Shown here: positions 7,577 to 13,304 of the stretch, piece by piece
Position numbering within the stretch: position 1 is the first letter of the stretch
Layout of the letters: each line of letters starts with the position of its first letter
Assembly: GCA_910588415.1 (NCBI GenBank)
Contig: CAJUPK010000025.1
Location: forward strand, 1 to 18,356
DNA: 18,356 nucleotides
Reading direction: 5' to 3'
Source: an uncultured Oscillospiraceae bacterium
GTDB taxonomy: Bacteria; Bacillota; Clostridia; Oscillospirales; Acutalibacteraceae
Translations under genes and position numbers: made by a program
The notes under the pieces: model-generated
What the model was told of the DNA's origin: nothing
Database searches by the model: none
What the model saw: the letters and a program-made list of their open reading frames with translations, nothing else

Positions 7577-7605
7577 ATTATACATCATTTTCTGGGAGTT
7601 ATCAA
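7577..7605 (-). promoter_or_regulatory. Sigma-A promoter of the exporter operon
   Basis: On the minus strand, the -35 box TTGATA (7600-7605) and the -10 box TATAAT (7577-7582) are separated by exactly 17 bases. An A/T-rich stretch immediately upstream (about 7610-7640) could act as an UP element. The 5' leader to the adaptor 1 start is about 105 bases. Confidence 0.85.
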
Positions 7606-7802
7606 CCGCTTTTTAACAACCATTTATAAATTTTTCTTAAACGGAAAGTGCTGGGGAAACGCCCTTTTCTCTTATGGCAAGCGTATAGCGCCTGCTGGAA
7701 GTGCGTCTGGCAGCTGCCGGAAATCCCCCCGCCCAGCTTGTGGAAGCATAAGAAAAATTTGTCTCTACCTATAAGAATACCCTCTGGGCCGAAATGGTTG
7801 CA

Positions 7803-7872
7803 TGACATTGCGCCCTGAGGGGCGCAAGTCACGGAGTTTTTGACGTTGGGCTTCGCCCAAGTCACGGAGTTT
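7803..7872. repeat. Two tandem hairpins with shared flanks and differing stems
   Basis: Two units 33 bases apart each have TGAC, one bulged base, TTG plus a GC stem, a short loop, the returning stem plus CAA, then GTCA and CGGAGTTT. Unit 1 has the stem TTGCGCCC/GGGCGCAA (7808-7827); unit 2 has TTGGGC/GCCCAA (7846-7860). The 15-base sequence CAAGTCACGGAGTTT is repeated exactly at 7825-7839 and 7858-7872. Stem bases differ between the units while pairing is kept. Confidence 0.8.
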
Positions 7873-7925
7873 CGTCTCTTCGCGCGAGGCGCTCGTTTTC
7901 CTTCGGAAAATACAGACGAAACTCC
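7866..7925. repeat. 12-bp perfect inverted repeat enclosing two small hairpins
   Basis: GGAGTTTCGTCT (7866-7877) and AGACGAAACTCC (7914-7925) are perfect inverted arms. Inside are CGAG/CTCG (7885-7895) and TTTTCC/GGAAAA (7896-7910) hairpins, giving a plausible three-way junction. The left arm overlaps the second GGAGTTT of the tandem hairpin repeat, so the right arm could also pair with the first copy (7833-7839). Confidence 0.8.
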
Positions 7926-7960
7926 TACCTGGGTGGTTTTTTGGTAGTTGGGTGAAAGCT

Positions 7961-8002
7961 GGCAGTGGCTCTATGTTGGCTAGGCGGCAGCGGTCCACTG
8001 CC
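7961..8002. repeat. 8-bp inverted repeat
   Basis: GGCAGTGG (7961-7968) pairs perfectly with CCACTGCC (7995-8002). A short direct repeat GGTCCACT (7992-7999 and 8012-8019) overlaps its right arm. Function unknown. Confidence 0.55.
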
Positions 8003-8046
8003 CTGCAGTCAGGTCCACTCGTTAACACGACACATGGTGCGATCCA

Positions 8047-8127
8047 TGTGATCGGGTGCAAATAGGCCCATCTCAGGATTTCCATTTTCCAAATCCCTCT
8101 ATGTTTGTCCCGATCACACCGATCACA
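8047..8127. repeat. Nested inverted repeat with tandem 9-base repeats
   Basis: TGTGATCGGG (8047-8056) and CCCGATCACA (8109-8118) are perfect 10-base inverted arms. Inside them GGATTT (8076-8081) pairs with AAATCC (8091-8096). The right arm's CCGATCACA is followed directly by a second copy (8110-8118 and 8119-8127). It lies about 85 bases upstream of the rnhA promoter, so it could be an operator cluster or part of a structured RNA. Confidence 0.65.
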
Positions 8128-8210
8128 TTTAGCCTGTCAAAGCATATTCCAGCGAACAAACGCTAACCCGTTATACTTATAAGACGCTTTCCAAGGGGAA
8201 AAGGTCACAG

Positions 8211-8239
8211 TTGATTTTCTTTTTATTTTAAGCTATACT
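8211..8239 (+). promoter_or_regulatory. Sigma-A promoter of rnhA
   Basis: The -35 box TTGATT (8211-8216) and -10 box TATACT (8234-8239) are 17 bases apart. A GTTGATT/AATCAAC inverted repeat (8210-8216 and 8249-8255) brackets the promoter; its left arm contains the -35 box, so a regulator site is possible. The leader to the rnhA ATG is about 20 bases. Confidence 0.8.
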
Positions 8240-8267
8240 GAATAGAACAATCAACCAGGAGGCTGCT

Positions 8268-8882
8268 ATGGAGAAAACGAAGAAAAAGTATTACGCGGTG
8301 CGGGTGGGCAAAAACGGCCCCGGTATTTACGAGACCTGGGAGGCGTGCAAAAAGCAGGTGTTTGGGGTGGCCCGGGCGGTCTATAAAAGCTTTCCCACCC
8401 GGGAGGAGGCAGAGGCCTTTATCCAGGGCTGGGAGAATAACAGGGAGCCCGCGCCAGAGGCCCCCTGGGATGGGGCGGTGGCCTATGTGGACGGCAGCTA
8501 TGACAAGGCCACAAAGGACTTTTCCTGCGGCGCGGTGCTGTTCTGGCAGAATGAGCAGGTGGAATTTTCCCAGCGGTTCACAGACCCGGAGATGGCCGCC
8601 ATGCACAATGTGGCCGGAGAGATTATGGGCGCACGCACTGTGCTGGACTACTGCCTGGAGCATGGCATCCCCGCAGTGGAGATACACCACGACTACGAGG
8701 GCCTGGGCCGCTGGGCGGACGGCAGCTGGAAGGCCACAAAGGCTGGCACCCAGGCATATGCCGCGGCTTGCCAAAGGGCGGCAAAGACCATCAAACTCCG
8801 GTTTGTAAAGGTAAAGGGCCACTCCGGGGATACCTATAACGACCGGGCCGACGCCCTGGCCCGCCAGGCCCTGGGGCTTTAA
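8268..8882 (+). CDS. rnhA: Ribonuclease HI with N-terminal hybrid-binding domain
   Basis: This 204-residue enzyme cleaves the RNA strand of RNA:DNA hybrids, removing R-loops and primers in the cytoplasm. Residues 5-53 form the viroplasmin-like hybrid-binding domain, with K-K-Y-Y-A-V-R-V-G, then G-I-Y-x-T-W at about 19-24 and F-P-T-R-E-E-A near 42-48. The RNase H domain spans about 67-203. The carboxylates are D75 (Y-V-D-G-S), E118 (A-G-E-I), D142 (H-H-D-Y-E) and D195 (D-R-A-D-A), and the catalytic-loop His is H185 (K-G-H-S-G). Length and domain order are normal for the type 1 enzyme of Clostridia. AGGAGG ends 5 bases before the ATG. It is a single-gene transcript, convergent with the aminotransferase gene and separated from it by a bidirectional terminator. 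Confidence 0.96.
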   Translation: MEKTKKKYYAVRVGKNGPGIYETWEACKKQVFGVARAVYKSFPTREEAEAFIQGWENNREPAPEAPWDGAVAYVDGSYDKATKDFSCGAVLFWQNEQVEFSQRFTDPEMAAMHNVAGEIMGARTVLDYCLEHGIPAVEIHHDYEGLGRWADGSWKATKAGTQAYAAACQRAAKTIKLRFVKVKGHSGDTYNDRADALARQALGL

Positions 8883-8930
8883 CCCGTACTGCGGTCTGCT
8901 GCGGCAGGAAAAGAGAACATCCAAAGAAAA

Positions 8931-8964
8931 CAGCCGGGCTGGTTGCTGCCCGGCTGCTTTTTTT
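8931..8964. terminator. Bidirectional terminator between rnhA and the aminotransferase gene
   Basis: CAGCCGGGC (8931-8939) pairs with GCCCGGCTG (8948-8956) over 9 bp, followed by C and seven Ts on the plus strand. On the minus strand the stem is followed by TTTTCTTT. A second small hairpin, CCGCCT/AGGCGG, follows at 8971-8985. Confidence 0.92.
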
Positions 8965-9058
8965 ATTTGCCCCGCCTTAGAGGCGGTTTGAAGGCTCCGA
9001 AAAACTGTCGGTCTAGGGCCTGCTATAAAATAGAGGAAATCCCTGCCGGTCCCCTGGC

Positions 9059-10225
9059 TCAGCCCCGGACAGCTTTTTCCAGCCGCTCTAAGGCTGCCTG
9101 TAAAACCCACTGGGGCACAGCCAGGTTCACCCGCTCAAAGCCAATCCCCTCGTCGCCGAACACATAGCCCTCGTCCAAGAACAGCTCGGCCTTCTGGACC
9201 ATCAGCTCCTCCAGTTCCTCTTTGGACTTGCCCAAAGCCGTGCAGTCCAGCCACAGCAGATAGGTGCCCTGCAGCTCAACAGGCCGAATCTCCGGCAGCC
9301 GCTCCGCCAAAAAACGGACAGCCAGCTTCCGGTTCTCCTCCACAGCCGCAATCATCTCCTCCATCCACGCCTCGCACTGGGTGTAGGCAATGCGGCAGGC
9401 CTCCAGCCCCAAGGCGGAGGGGCCGCCGTGCCCGGCCACAGCCCGGAAGCGCTTGCGGTCCTCTTCATCCGGGATGATGATGTTGGAGGTCTGCATGGTG
9501 GCCAGGTTAAAGGTCTTGCTGGGGGCCGTGCAGACGATGATGTGATCCTCCGGCTTGGCCGCGTTGTGGATGACCGTATGTTCAAATCCAGGCATAATGA
9601 TGTCAAAGTGGATCTCATCGCTGATAATGCGCACCTGGTGCTTCCGGCAGATATCGCAGATGCGGGTCAGCTCCTCCCGGGTCCACACCCGGCCCACCGG
9701 GTTGTGGGGGCTGCACAAAATCAGCATCTTGTTGTTGCTGTCAGCGGCCAGCTGCTCCAGCCGGTCAAAGTCAATGGAATAGGCGGTATTTTCATAGACC
9801 AGCGGGCAGCGCTGAATCTGGCAGCTGTGGTTCTCAATGGCCATGTAGAAGGGGTAGTACACCGGGGTGAACACAATCACCCCGTCCCCTGGCTGGCAGA
9901 AGGCCTTAACAGCAAACACCAGGGCCTCTACCACCCCATGGGTGCCCACAATCCACTCCGGCTCAATGTGCCAGTGATGGCGCTTCTCCATCCAGGCGCA
10001 TACAGTGTCCAGGTACTCCTGGGTGGGGCTGGTGTAGCCCAGGATGTGGGTGTCCATGTAGGCTTTCAGCCCCTGGGCAATCTCCGGGGCGTTCTTGTAC
10101 TCCATGTCCGCCACAGAGAAGGGGACAATCCCTGGGGACAGGTCCGGCTTTTTCCGGGACATCTCATCCCATTTTCCGCTGCCGCAGTGGGAACGGTCGA
10201 TCAGGGTTTCAAAATCATAGCTCAT
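9059..10225 (-). CDS. MalY/PatB-type PLP-dependent C-S lyase / aminotransferase
   Basis: This 388-residue fold-type I PLP enzyme is related to MalY and PatB, which act as cystathionine beta-lyases (cysteine-S-conjugates to thiol, pyruvate and ammonia). Visible landmarks are Y-D-F-E-T at the N-terminus and S-V-A-D-M-E near 38-42. N175 lies in the S-P-H-N-P-V-G motif, D203 in S-D-E-I-H, the Schiff-base lysine K237 in A-P-S-K-T-F-N, and an Arg near 365 binds the substrate carboxylate. An upstream in-frame ATG at 10285 would add 20 residues, but AAAGGAG (10236-10242) fits the 10225 start and the extra codons run through a palindrome. The upstream gene on this strand (PHP protein) ends 108 bases before the start. 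No good promoter was seen between them, so read-through is possible. Confidence 0.9.
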   Translation of the reverse strand: MSYDFETLIDRSHCGSGKWDEMSRKKPDLSPGIVPFSVADMEYKNAPEIAQGLKAYMDTHILGYTSPTQEYLDTVCAWMEKRHHWHIEPEWIVGTHGVVEALVFAVKAFCQPGDGVIVFTPVYYPFYMAIENHSCQIQRCPLVYENTAYSIDFDRLEQLAADSNNKMLILCSPHNPVGRVWTREELTRICDICRKHQVRIISDEIHFDIIMPGFEHTVIHNAAKPEDHIIVCTAPSKTFNLATMQTSNIIIPDEEDRKRFRAVAGHGGPSALGLEACRIAYTQCEAWMEEMIAAVEENRKLAVRFLAERLPEIRPVELQGTYLLWLDCTALGKSKEELEELMVQKAELFLDEGYVFGDEGIGFERVNLAVPQWVLQAALERLEKAVRG

Positions 10226-10263
10226 TTTGCATACGCTCCTTTGATGTATTTTTAGAACAGACT

Positions 10264-10289
10264 CCAGGCGTGGACCGGTCCACATCTGG
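10264..10289. promoter_or_regulatory. Palindrome upstream of the aminotransferase gene
   Basis: GTGGACCGGTCCAC (10270-10283) is a perfect 14-base palindrome, extended by CCAG (10264-10267) and CTGG (10286-10289) after 2 unmatched bases on each side. It lies about 40 bases upstream of the start codon on the minus strand. It may be a dimeric regulator's operator or an mRNA hairpin in the leader. Confidence 0.55.
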
Positions 10290-10333
10290 AAAATTTCTCA
10301 CCTTGCTTCCTACAGCCGGGCTTTCCTCTGGCT

Positions 10334-11176
10334 TCAAACAAGCCTTACTGTTTCCAGGGGAACAAACTGCCCTCCTATGGTCTGCTTCTGCTTGCTGAAA
10401 AAGCTGCCGTGATAGTCCGTGCCGCCAGAGACGCAGAGCCCCCGCTGGTCACACAGGGCGATCAGCTCCCTCTGCAACCCAAAGCCGTGGAGGGGATGGA
10501 TGCACTCCAGGCCAGCCAGGCCCGCGGCAAGCAGGCCCTCAAGCTCCTGCCAGAACCCGGCGTTATCCCCCTTGTACGGGTCATAGGGTATCTGCTCGGC
10601 AGGGTGGGCAAGCAGGGGCACGCCGCCCGCGCCTTTGACAACAGAGACCGCTTCCTCCAGGCTGATAAAGGGTATGGTGTTGGTCTTAAACCCGTACTGG
10701 CCGTAATATGTAAGCCCTTCCAGCAGGGACCCGGTAGTCCCCCTGTCCAGAAGATAGTTCAGCAGCTTCCAGCCGCCCCGGCCCTTGGGGATGGCATAGC
10801 TGGTATACTCCGCTTCCAAAACTCCCAGGCCGTCCCGCTCCATGTGCCGGAGCAGGTCCAGGTTATAGGCCTCCTGCACTTGGGTGTTGTGGGCGCAGGC
10901 TTCCAGCAGCCTGCGGTCCTTCACATCCACCCCAAAGCCCAGTATGTGGAACTGCTTTCCCTGGTGGATCACATCCAGCTCTGTGCCGGGCACCAGCGAA
11001 AGGCCCAGCCGCTCCGCTTCCCGGAAGGTATCCTGGGTGTAGGCGGCCACCGTGTTGTGGTCGGTTATGGAGAGAAGGGAGACGTTGTTCCTCTCCGCCA
11101 GGGCCAGCACCTGGGGCACAGAATCGCTTCCGTCTGAAAGATTGGTATGTACATGCAAGTCGGCAAACTGTTTCAT
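10334..11176 (-). CDS. PHP-domain metal-dependent phosphoesterase (YciV/RNase AM-like)
   Basis: This 280-residue protein matches the length of the stand-alone PHP family that includes E. coli YciV (RNase AM) and nucleoside 3',5'-bisphosphate phosphatases. Metal ligands are in place: H8-x-H10 with D15 (D-L-H-V-H-T-N-L-S-D-G), D39-H40 (I-T-D-H-N), E66 (G-T-E-L-D), H77, H191 (L-L-A-H-P) and D254-x-H256 (G-T-D-Y-H). The start at 11176 was chosen because its ATG overlaps the nth stop in ATGA with an AGGTGGG site upstream; a longer frame from 11215 would lie inside nth. It is therefore coupled to nth and driven by the nth promoter. Its likely job is RNA 5'-end trimming or small phosphoester turnover; the sequence alone cannot separate these. 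Confidence 0.9.
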   Translation of the reverse strand: MKQFADLHVHTNLSDGSDSVPQVLALAERNNVSLLSITDHNTVAAYTQDTFREAERLGLSLVPGTELDVIHQGKQFHILGFGVDVKDRRLLEACAHNTQVQEAYNLDLLRHMERDGLGVLEAEYTSYAIPKGRGGWKLLNYLLDRGTTGSLLEGLTYYGQYGFKTNTIPFISLEEAVSVVKGAGGVPLLAHPAEQIPYDPYKGDNAGFWQELEGLLAAGLAGLECIHPLHGFGLQRELIALCDQRGLCVSGGTDYHGSFFSKQKQTIGGQFVPLETVRLV

Positions 11177-11805
11177 TCCACACCCACCTTTTGGCAGAAA
11201 TCTTTCATACAGCACTTCTCACAAAGGGCCTTTCTGGCAATGCACACCGCCCGGCCGTGAAGCACCAGCCTGTGGCAGAAGTCATTGGACTCCTGGGGAG
11301 GAAGCAGGGCCCGCAGGTCTCTCTCCACCTTTTCCGGGGCCTTGTGGGCAGTCAGCCCCAGCCGCCCGGAGATGCGGATGCAGTGGGTGTCCGTCACCAC
11401 GGCGGGCTTGTGGAAGATATCCCCCAACAGCAGGTTGGCGGTCTTGCGGCCCACCCCGGGCAGGCTCAGCAGGTCCTCCATGTTGTCCGGCACCTGGCCG
11501 CCAAAATCGTCCCGTATTTTCCGGCAGGCCCCCAGAATGTCCCGGGCTTTGGCCCGGAAGAACCCGCAGGAGTGAATCAGCTCCCCAATCTCCTCCTCCG
11601 TGCCGCCGCAAAAGGCGTCCAGGGTAGGAAAGCGCTCAAACAGTGCCGGGGTCACCAGGTTCACCCGGGCGTCCGTACATTGGGCGGCCAGCCGGGTGGC
11701 AATCAGCAGCTGCAGGGGGTCGGTGTATTCCAGGGAACAGAGGGCGTCTGGATACTCCTGTTTCAAAGCGTCCACAGCCAGCAGGGCACGTGCTTGTGTA
11801 TCCAT
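11173..11805 (-). CDS. nth: Endonuclease III (DNA glycosylase/AP lyase)
   Basis: This 210-residue base-excision repair enzyme removes oxidised pyrimidines and nicks abasic sites. The helix-hairpin-helix L-P-G-V-G-R-K-T-A carries the catalytic lysine K121, and V-T-D-T-H-C carries the catalytic aspartate D139. The C-terminal [4Fe-4S] site has the classic spacing C188-x6-C195-x2-C198-x5-C204. The usual S-A-Q-T/C-T-D motif reads L-A-A-Q-C-T-D. The start at 11805 is preferred over an upstream ATG at 11856: the -10 box at 11845-11850 lies inside that extension, so the mRNA begins after it, and AGGATGG sits about 11 bases upstream of 11805. The next gene starts inside its stop codon. Confidence 0.96.
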   Translation of the reverse strand: MDTQARALLAVDALKQEYPDALCSLEYTDPLQLLIATRLAAQCTDARVNLVTPALFERFPTLDAFCGGTEEEIGELIHSCGFFRAKARDILGACRKIRDDFGGQVPDNMEDLLSLPGVGRKTANLLLGDIFHKPAVVTDTHCIRISGRLGLTAHKAPEKVERDLRALLPPQESNDFCHRLVLHGRAVCIARKALCEKCCMKDFCQKVGVE

Positions 11806-11844
11806 AAAGAACAGCCATCCTTTCTTTCGTCTGTTTTCTCCCTT

Positions 11845-11873
11845 ATCATACACCAAATCACGGTTTATGGCAA
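11845..11873 (-). promoter_or_regulatory. Sigma-A promoter of nth and the PHP gene
   Basis: On the minus strand, -35 TTGCCA (11868-11873) and -10 TATGAT (11845-11850) are 17 bases apart. The expected transcription start is near 11838, about 33 bases before the nth ATG. This placement rules out the longer nth start. Confidence 0.75.
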
Positions 11874-12014
11874 GAGCGGGTTGTGGGGGAAAGGGCCCAC
11901 AGAGGATTTTCAGCAGCTATGTTTAGGCCCTGGAGCCAGTTTGCAAACGCAGAGATACGGTATTTGCCCTGTTTTAAACCGGCCCTGGCCAAACATCCGG
12001 CATTTCTCCGGCTT

Positions 12015-13304
12015 TCAAACAGACTCCAGGGACGGTTCCAAGGGGTTTCCGGCAGCCTTTGGCCGCAGGGAAGCCCGGTATTTGCCCGGGGTGGTGCCTG
12101 TCAGGCGCTTGAAGACCCGGTAAAAGTTGCGCATGTCGGGAAAGCCCATGCAGGGGGCCAGCTGTTCAAAGCTTTGGGAGGGGTCGCGGACAATACACTC
12201 CAAAATCAGCTCCAGGCGGTAGCGGTTCAGGTATTCTGAAAAGCCGATCCCCTTTTCACCCCGGAACAGCTTGCCCGCGTACTCTGGGTTCAGCCCAATC
12301 TCCTTGGACACAGAGTTTAAGGTCAGCTCCTCGGCAAAGCGCTTTTTCACAATGCCCAGCAGCTGGCTCACATAGCTGCTGGCAGGGCACTCGCCCGGGG
12401 CTTCCCTGGCGGCCAGGCTCTGCCAGCAGGCCCGGTACTGCAGCAGCTGCCCGGCGGTGACCTCTATGCCGCCCTGGTCCTGCAGGGCTTTTTCCAGGCC
12501 CTCTGGGCAGCGGGGGCGGGGAAAGTCCTCTGCGCTGCAAAAGGGGCGGTCCAAAAAGCACCGGGCGGTAAGGGCCGCGTGGAGGGCCTGGTGGTACAGG
12601 GCCCGCAGAGACGCGGCATGGGGAACCTCCCCCTGGGCCGCGCCAATGGACATGAAGGGGAAGTCCCGAATCATCCCGTTGACCAGCGGGATTTTCTGCT
12701 GGGGCCGCCCAAACAGCACAAAGGCTGGCAGGTGCCGCAGGCGGATGGCCCCTTCGGCCAGCCCGCCCTCAAAATAGGGGGAGAACATCTGCCGGGACAA
12801 GGCGGCCCCCTCCCGGAACAGCTCTTCCGCCACCACCAGCAGCAGGGGGCCTGTCCAGCCGGGCTCCAGGCTGTCGCCGAACAGGCAGTCGGCCAGCAGG
12901 GCCTCCCGTTCCCGGCGGATGGCTGTCCTCCGGCTGTGCAGCTTGTCCGCAAAGCTCTCCAGCATGGCCCGCAGTTTCGCCTTGTCCACAGGCTTCAGCA
13001 GATAGTCCTCCACCCCCAGCTGAATGGCTGTGCGGGCATATTCAAACTCAGAGTACCCGGAAAGGATGCAGAAAAAACCGCACAGCTCCCGGCGTTTGGC
13101 CTCGGCAATCAGCTGCAGCCCGCTTATGCCCGGCATGGAGATGTCCGTGATCAGCAGGTCATACTGGCCAGCGCCCATTTTCTCCAAAGCCTCTTCTCCA
13201 GAAAAGGCGGTGTCCACCTGGTCAAATTTGCTCTCAAATTGGCGGATGACATGGGCTATGCCCTTGGCAATCAATTTCTCATCGTCTACTACCAGCAGGT
13301 TCAT
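12015..13304 (-). CDS. YesN-type response regulator with AraC DNA-binding domain
   Basis: This 429-residue regulator begins with a receiver domain (1-120): the acidic pocket V-V-D-D-E (about 5-9), phospho-acceptor D54 in L-I-T-D-I-S-M-P-G, and K104 in Y-L-L-K-P-V-D. A middle region of about 190 residues has no recognised domain and is common in this family. The C-terminal AraC/XylS domain has two helix-turn-helices at about 329-350 and 378-402, ending with the family's G-F-x-D-x-x-x-F-Y-R-V-F-K-R and G-T-T-P-G-K-Y-R. The ATG overlaps the kinase stop by 4 bases, with AAGGAGGG upstream. Such regulators usually activate neighbouring sugar-uptake and glycoside hydrolase genes. The divergent permease operon is the obvious target. 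No clear T-rich terminator was found in the 158 bases between its stop (12015) and 11857. Confidence 0.94.
   Translation of the reverse strand: MNLLVVDDEKLIAKGIAHVIRQFESKFDQVDTAFSGEEALEKMGAGQYDLLITDISMPGISGLQLIAEAKRRELCGFFCILSGYSEFEYARTAIQLGVEDYLLKPVDKAKLRAMLESFADKLHSRRTAIRREREALLADCLFGDSLEPGWTGPLLLVVAEELFREGAALSRQMFSPYFEGGLAEGAIRLRHLPAFVLFGRPQQKIPLVNGMIRDFPFMSIGAAQGEVPHAASLRALYHQALHAALTARCFLDRPFCSAEDFPRPRCPEGLEKALQDQGGIEVTAGQLLQYRACWQSLAAREAPGECPASSYVSQLLGIVKKRFAEELTLNSVSKEIGLNPEYAGKLFRGEKGIGFSEYLNRYRLELILECIVRDPSQSFEQLAPCMGFPDMRNFYRVFKRLTGTTPGKYRASLRPKAAGNPLEPSLESV

Larger units (their letters stand above)
7606..8210. other. Long non-coding region with nested inverted repeats, about 600 bases
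   Basis: No gene is convincing here; minus-strand open frames of 87 and 106 codons have no ribosome site or recognisable domain and run through the palindromes. From left to right it holds an A/T-rich segment upstream of the exporter promoter, a GGCAGCTGCC palindrome (7709-7718), tandem hairpins (7803-7864), a large 12-base-pair inverted repeat (7866-7925), an 8-base inverted repeat (7961-8002) and a nested inverted-repeat element with 9-base tandem repeats (8047-8127). The density suggests a structured RNA or a composite intergenic repeat. Its orientation is unclear. Confidence 0.6.

Noticed and set aside
7925..7950. GGGTGG resembling the T-box antiterminator motif
   Set aside because: The required N-ACCGCG continuation is absent, there is no specifier-loop architecture, and no aminoacyl-tRNA synthetase or amino acid gene lies downstream.
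7602..8085. Minus-strand frames of 87 and 106 codons in the intergenic region
   Set aside because: They run through hairpin repeats, have no ribosome site or recognisable domain, and are better explained as a by-product of the structured repeat.
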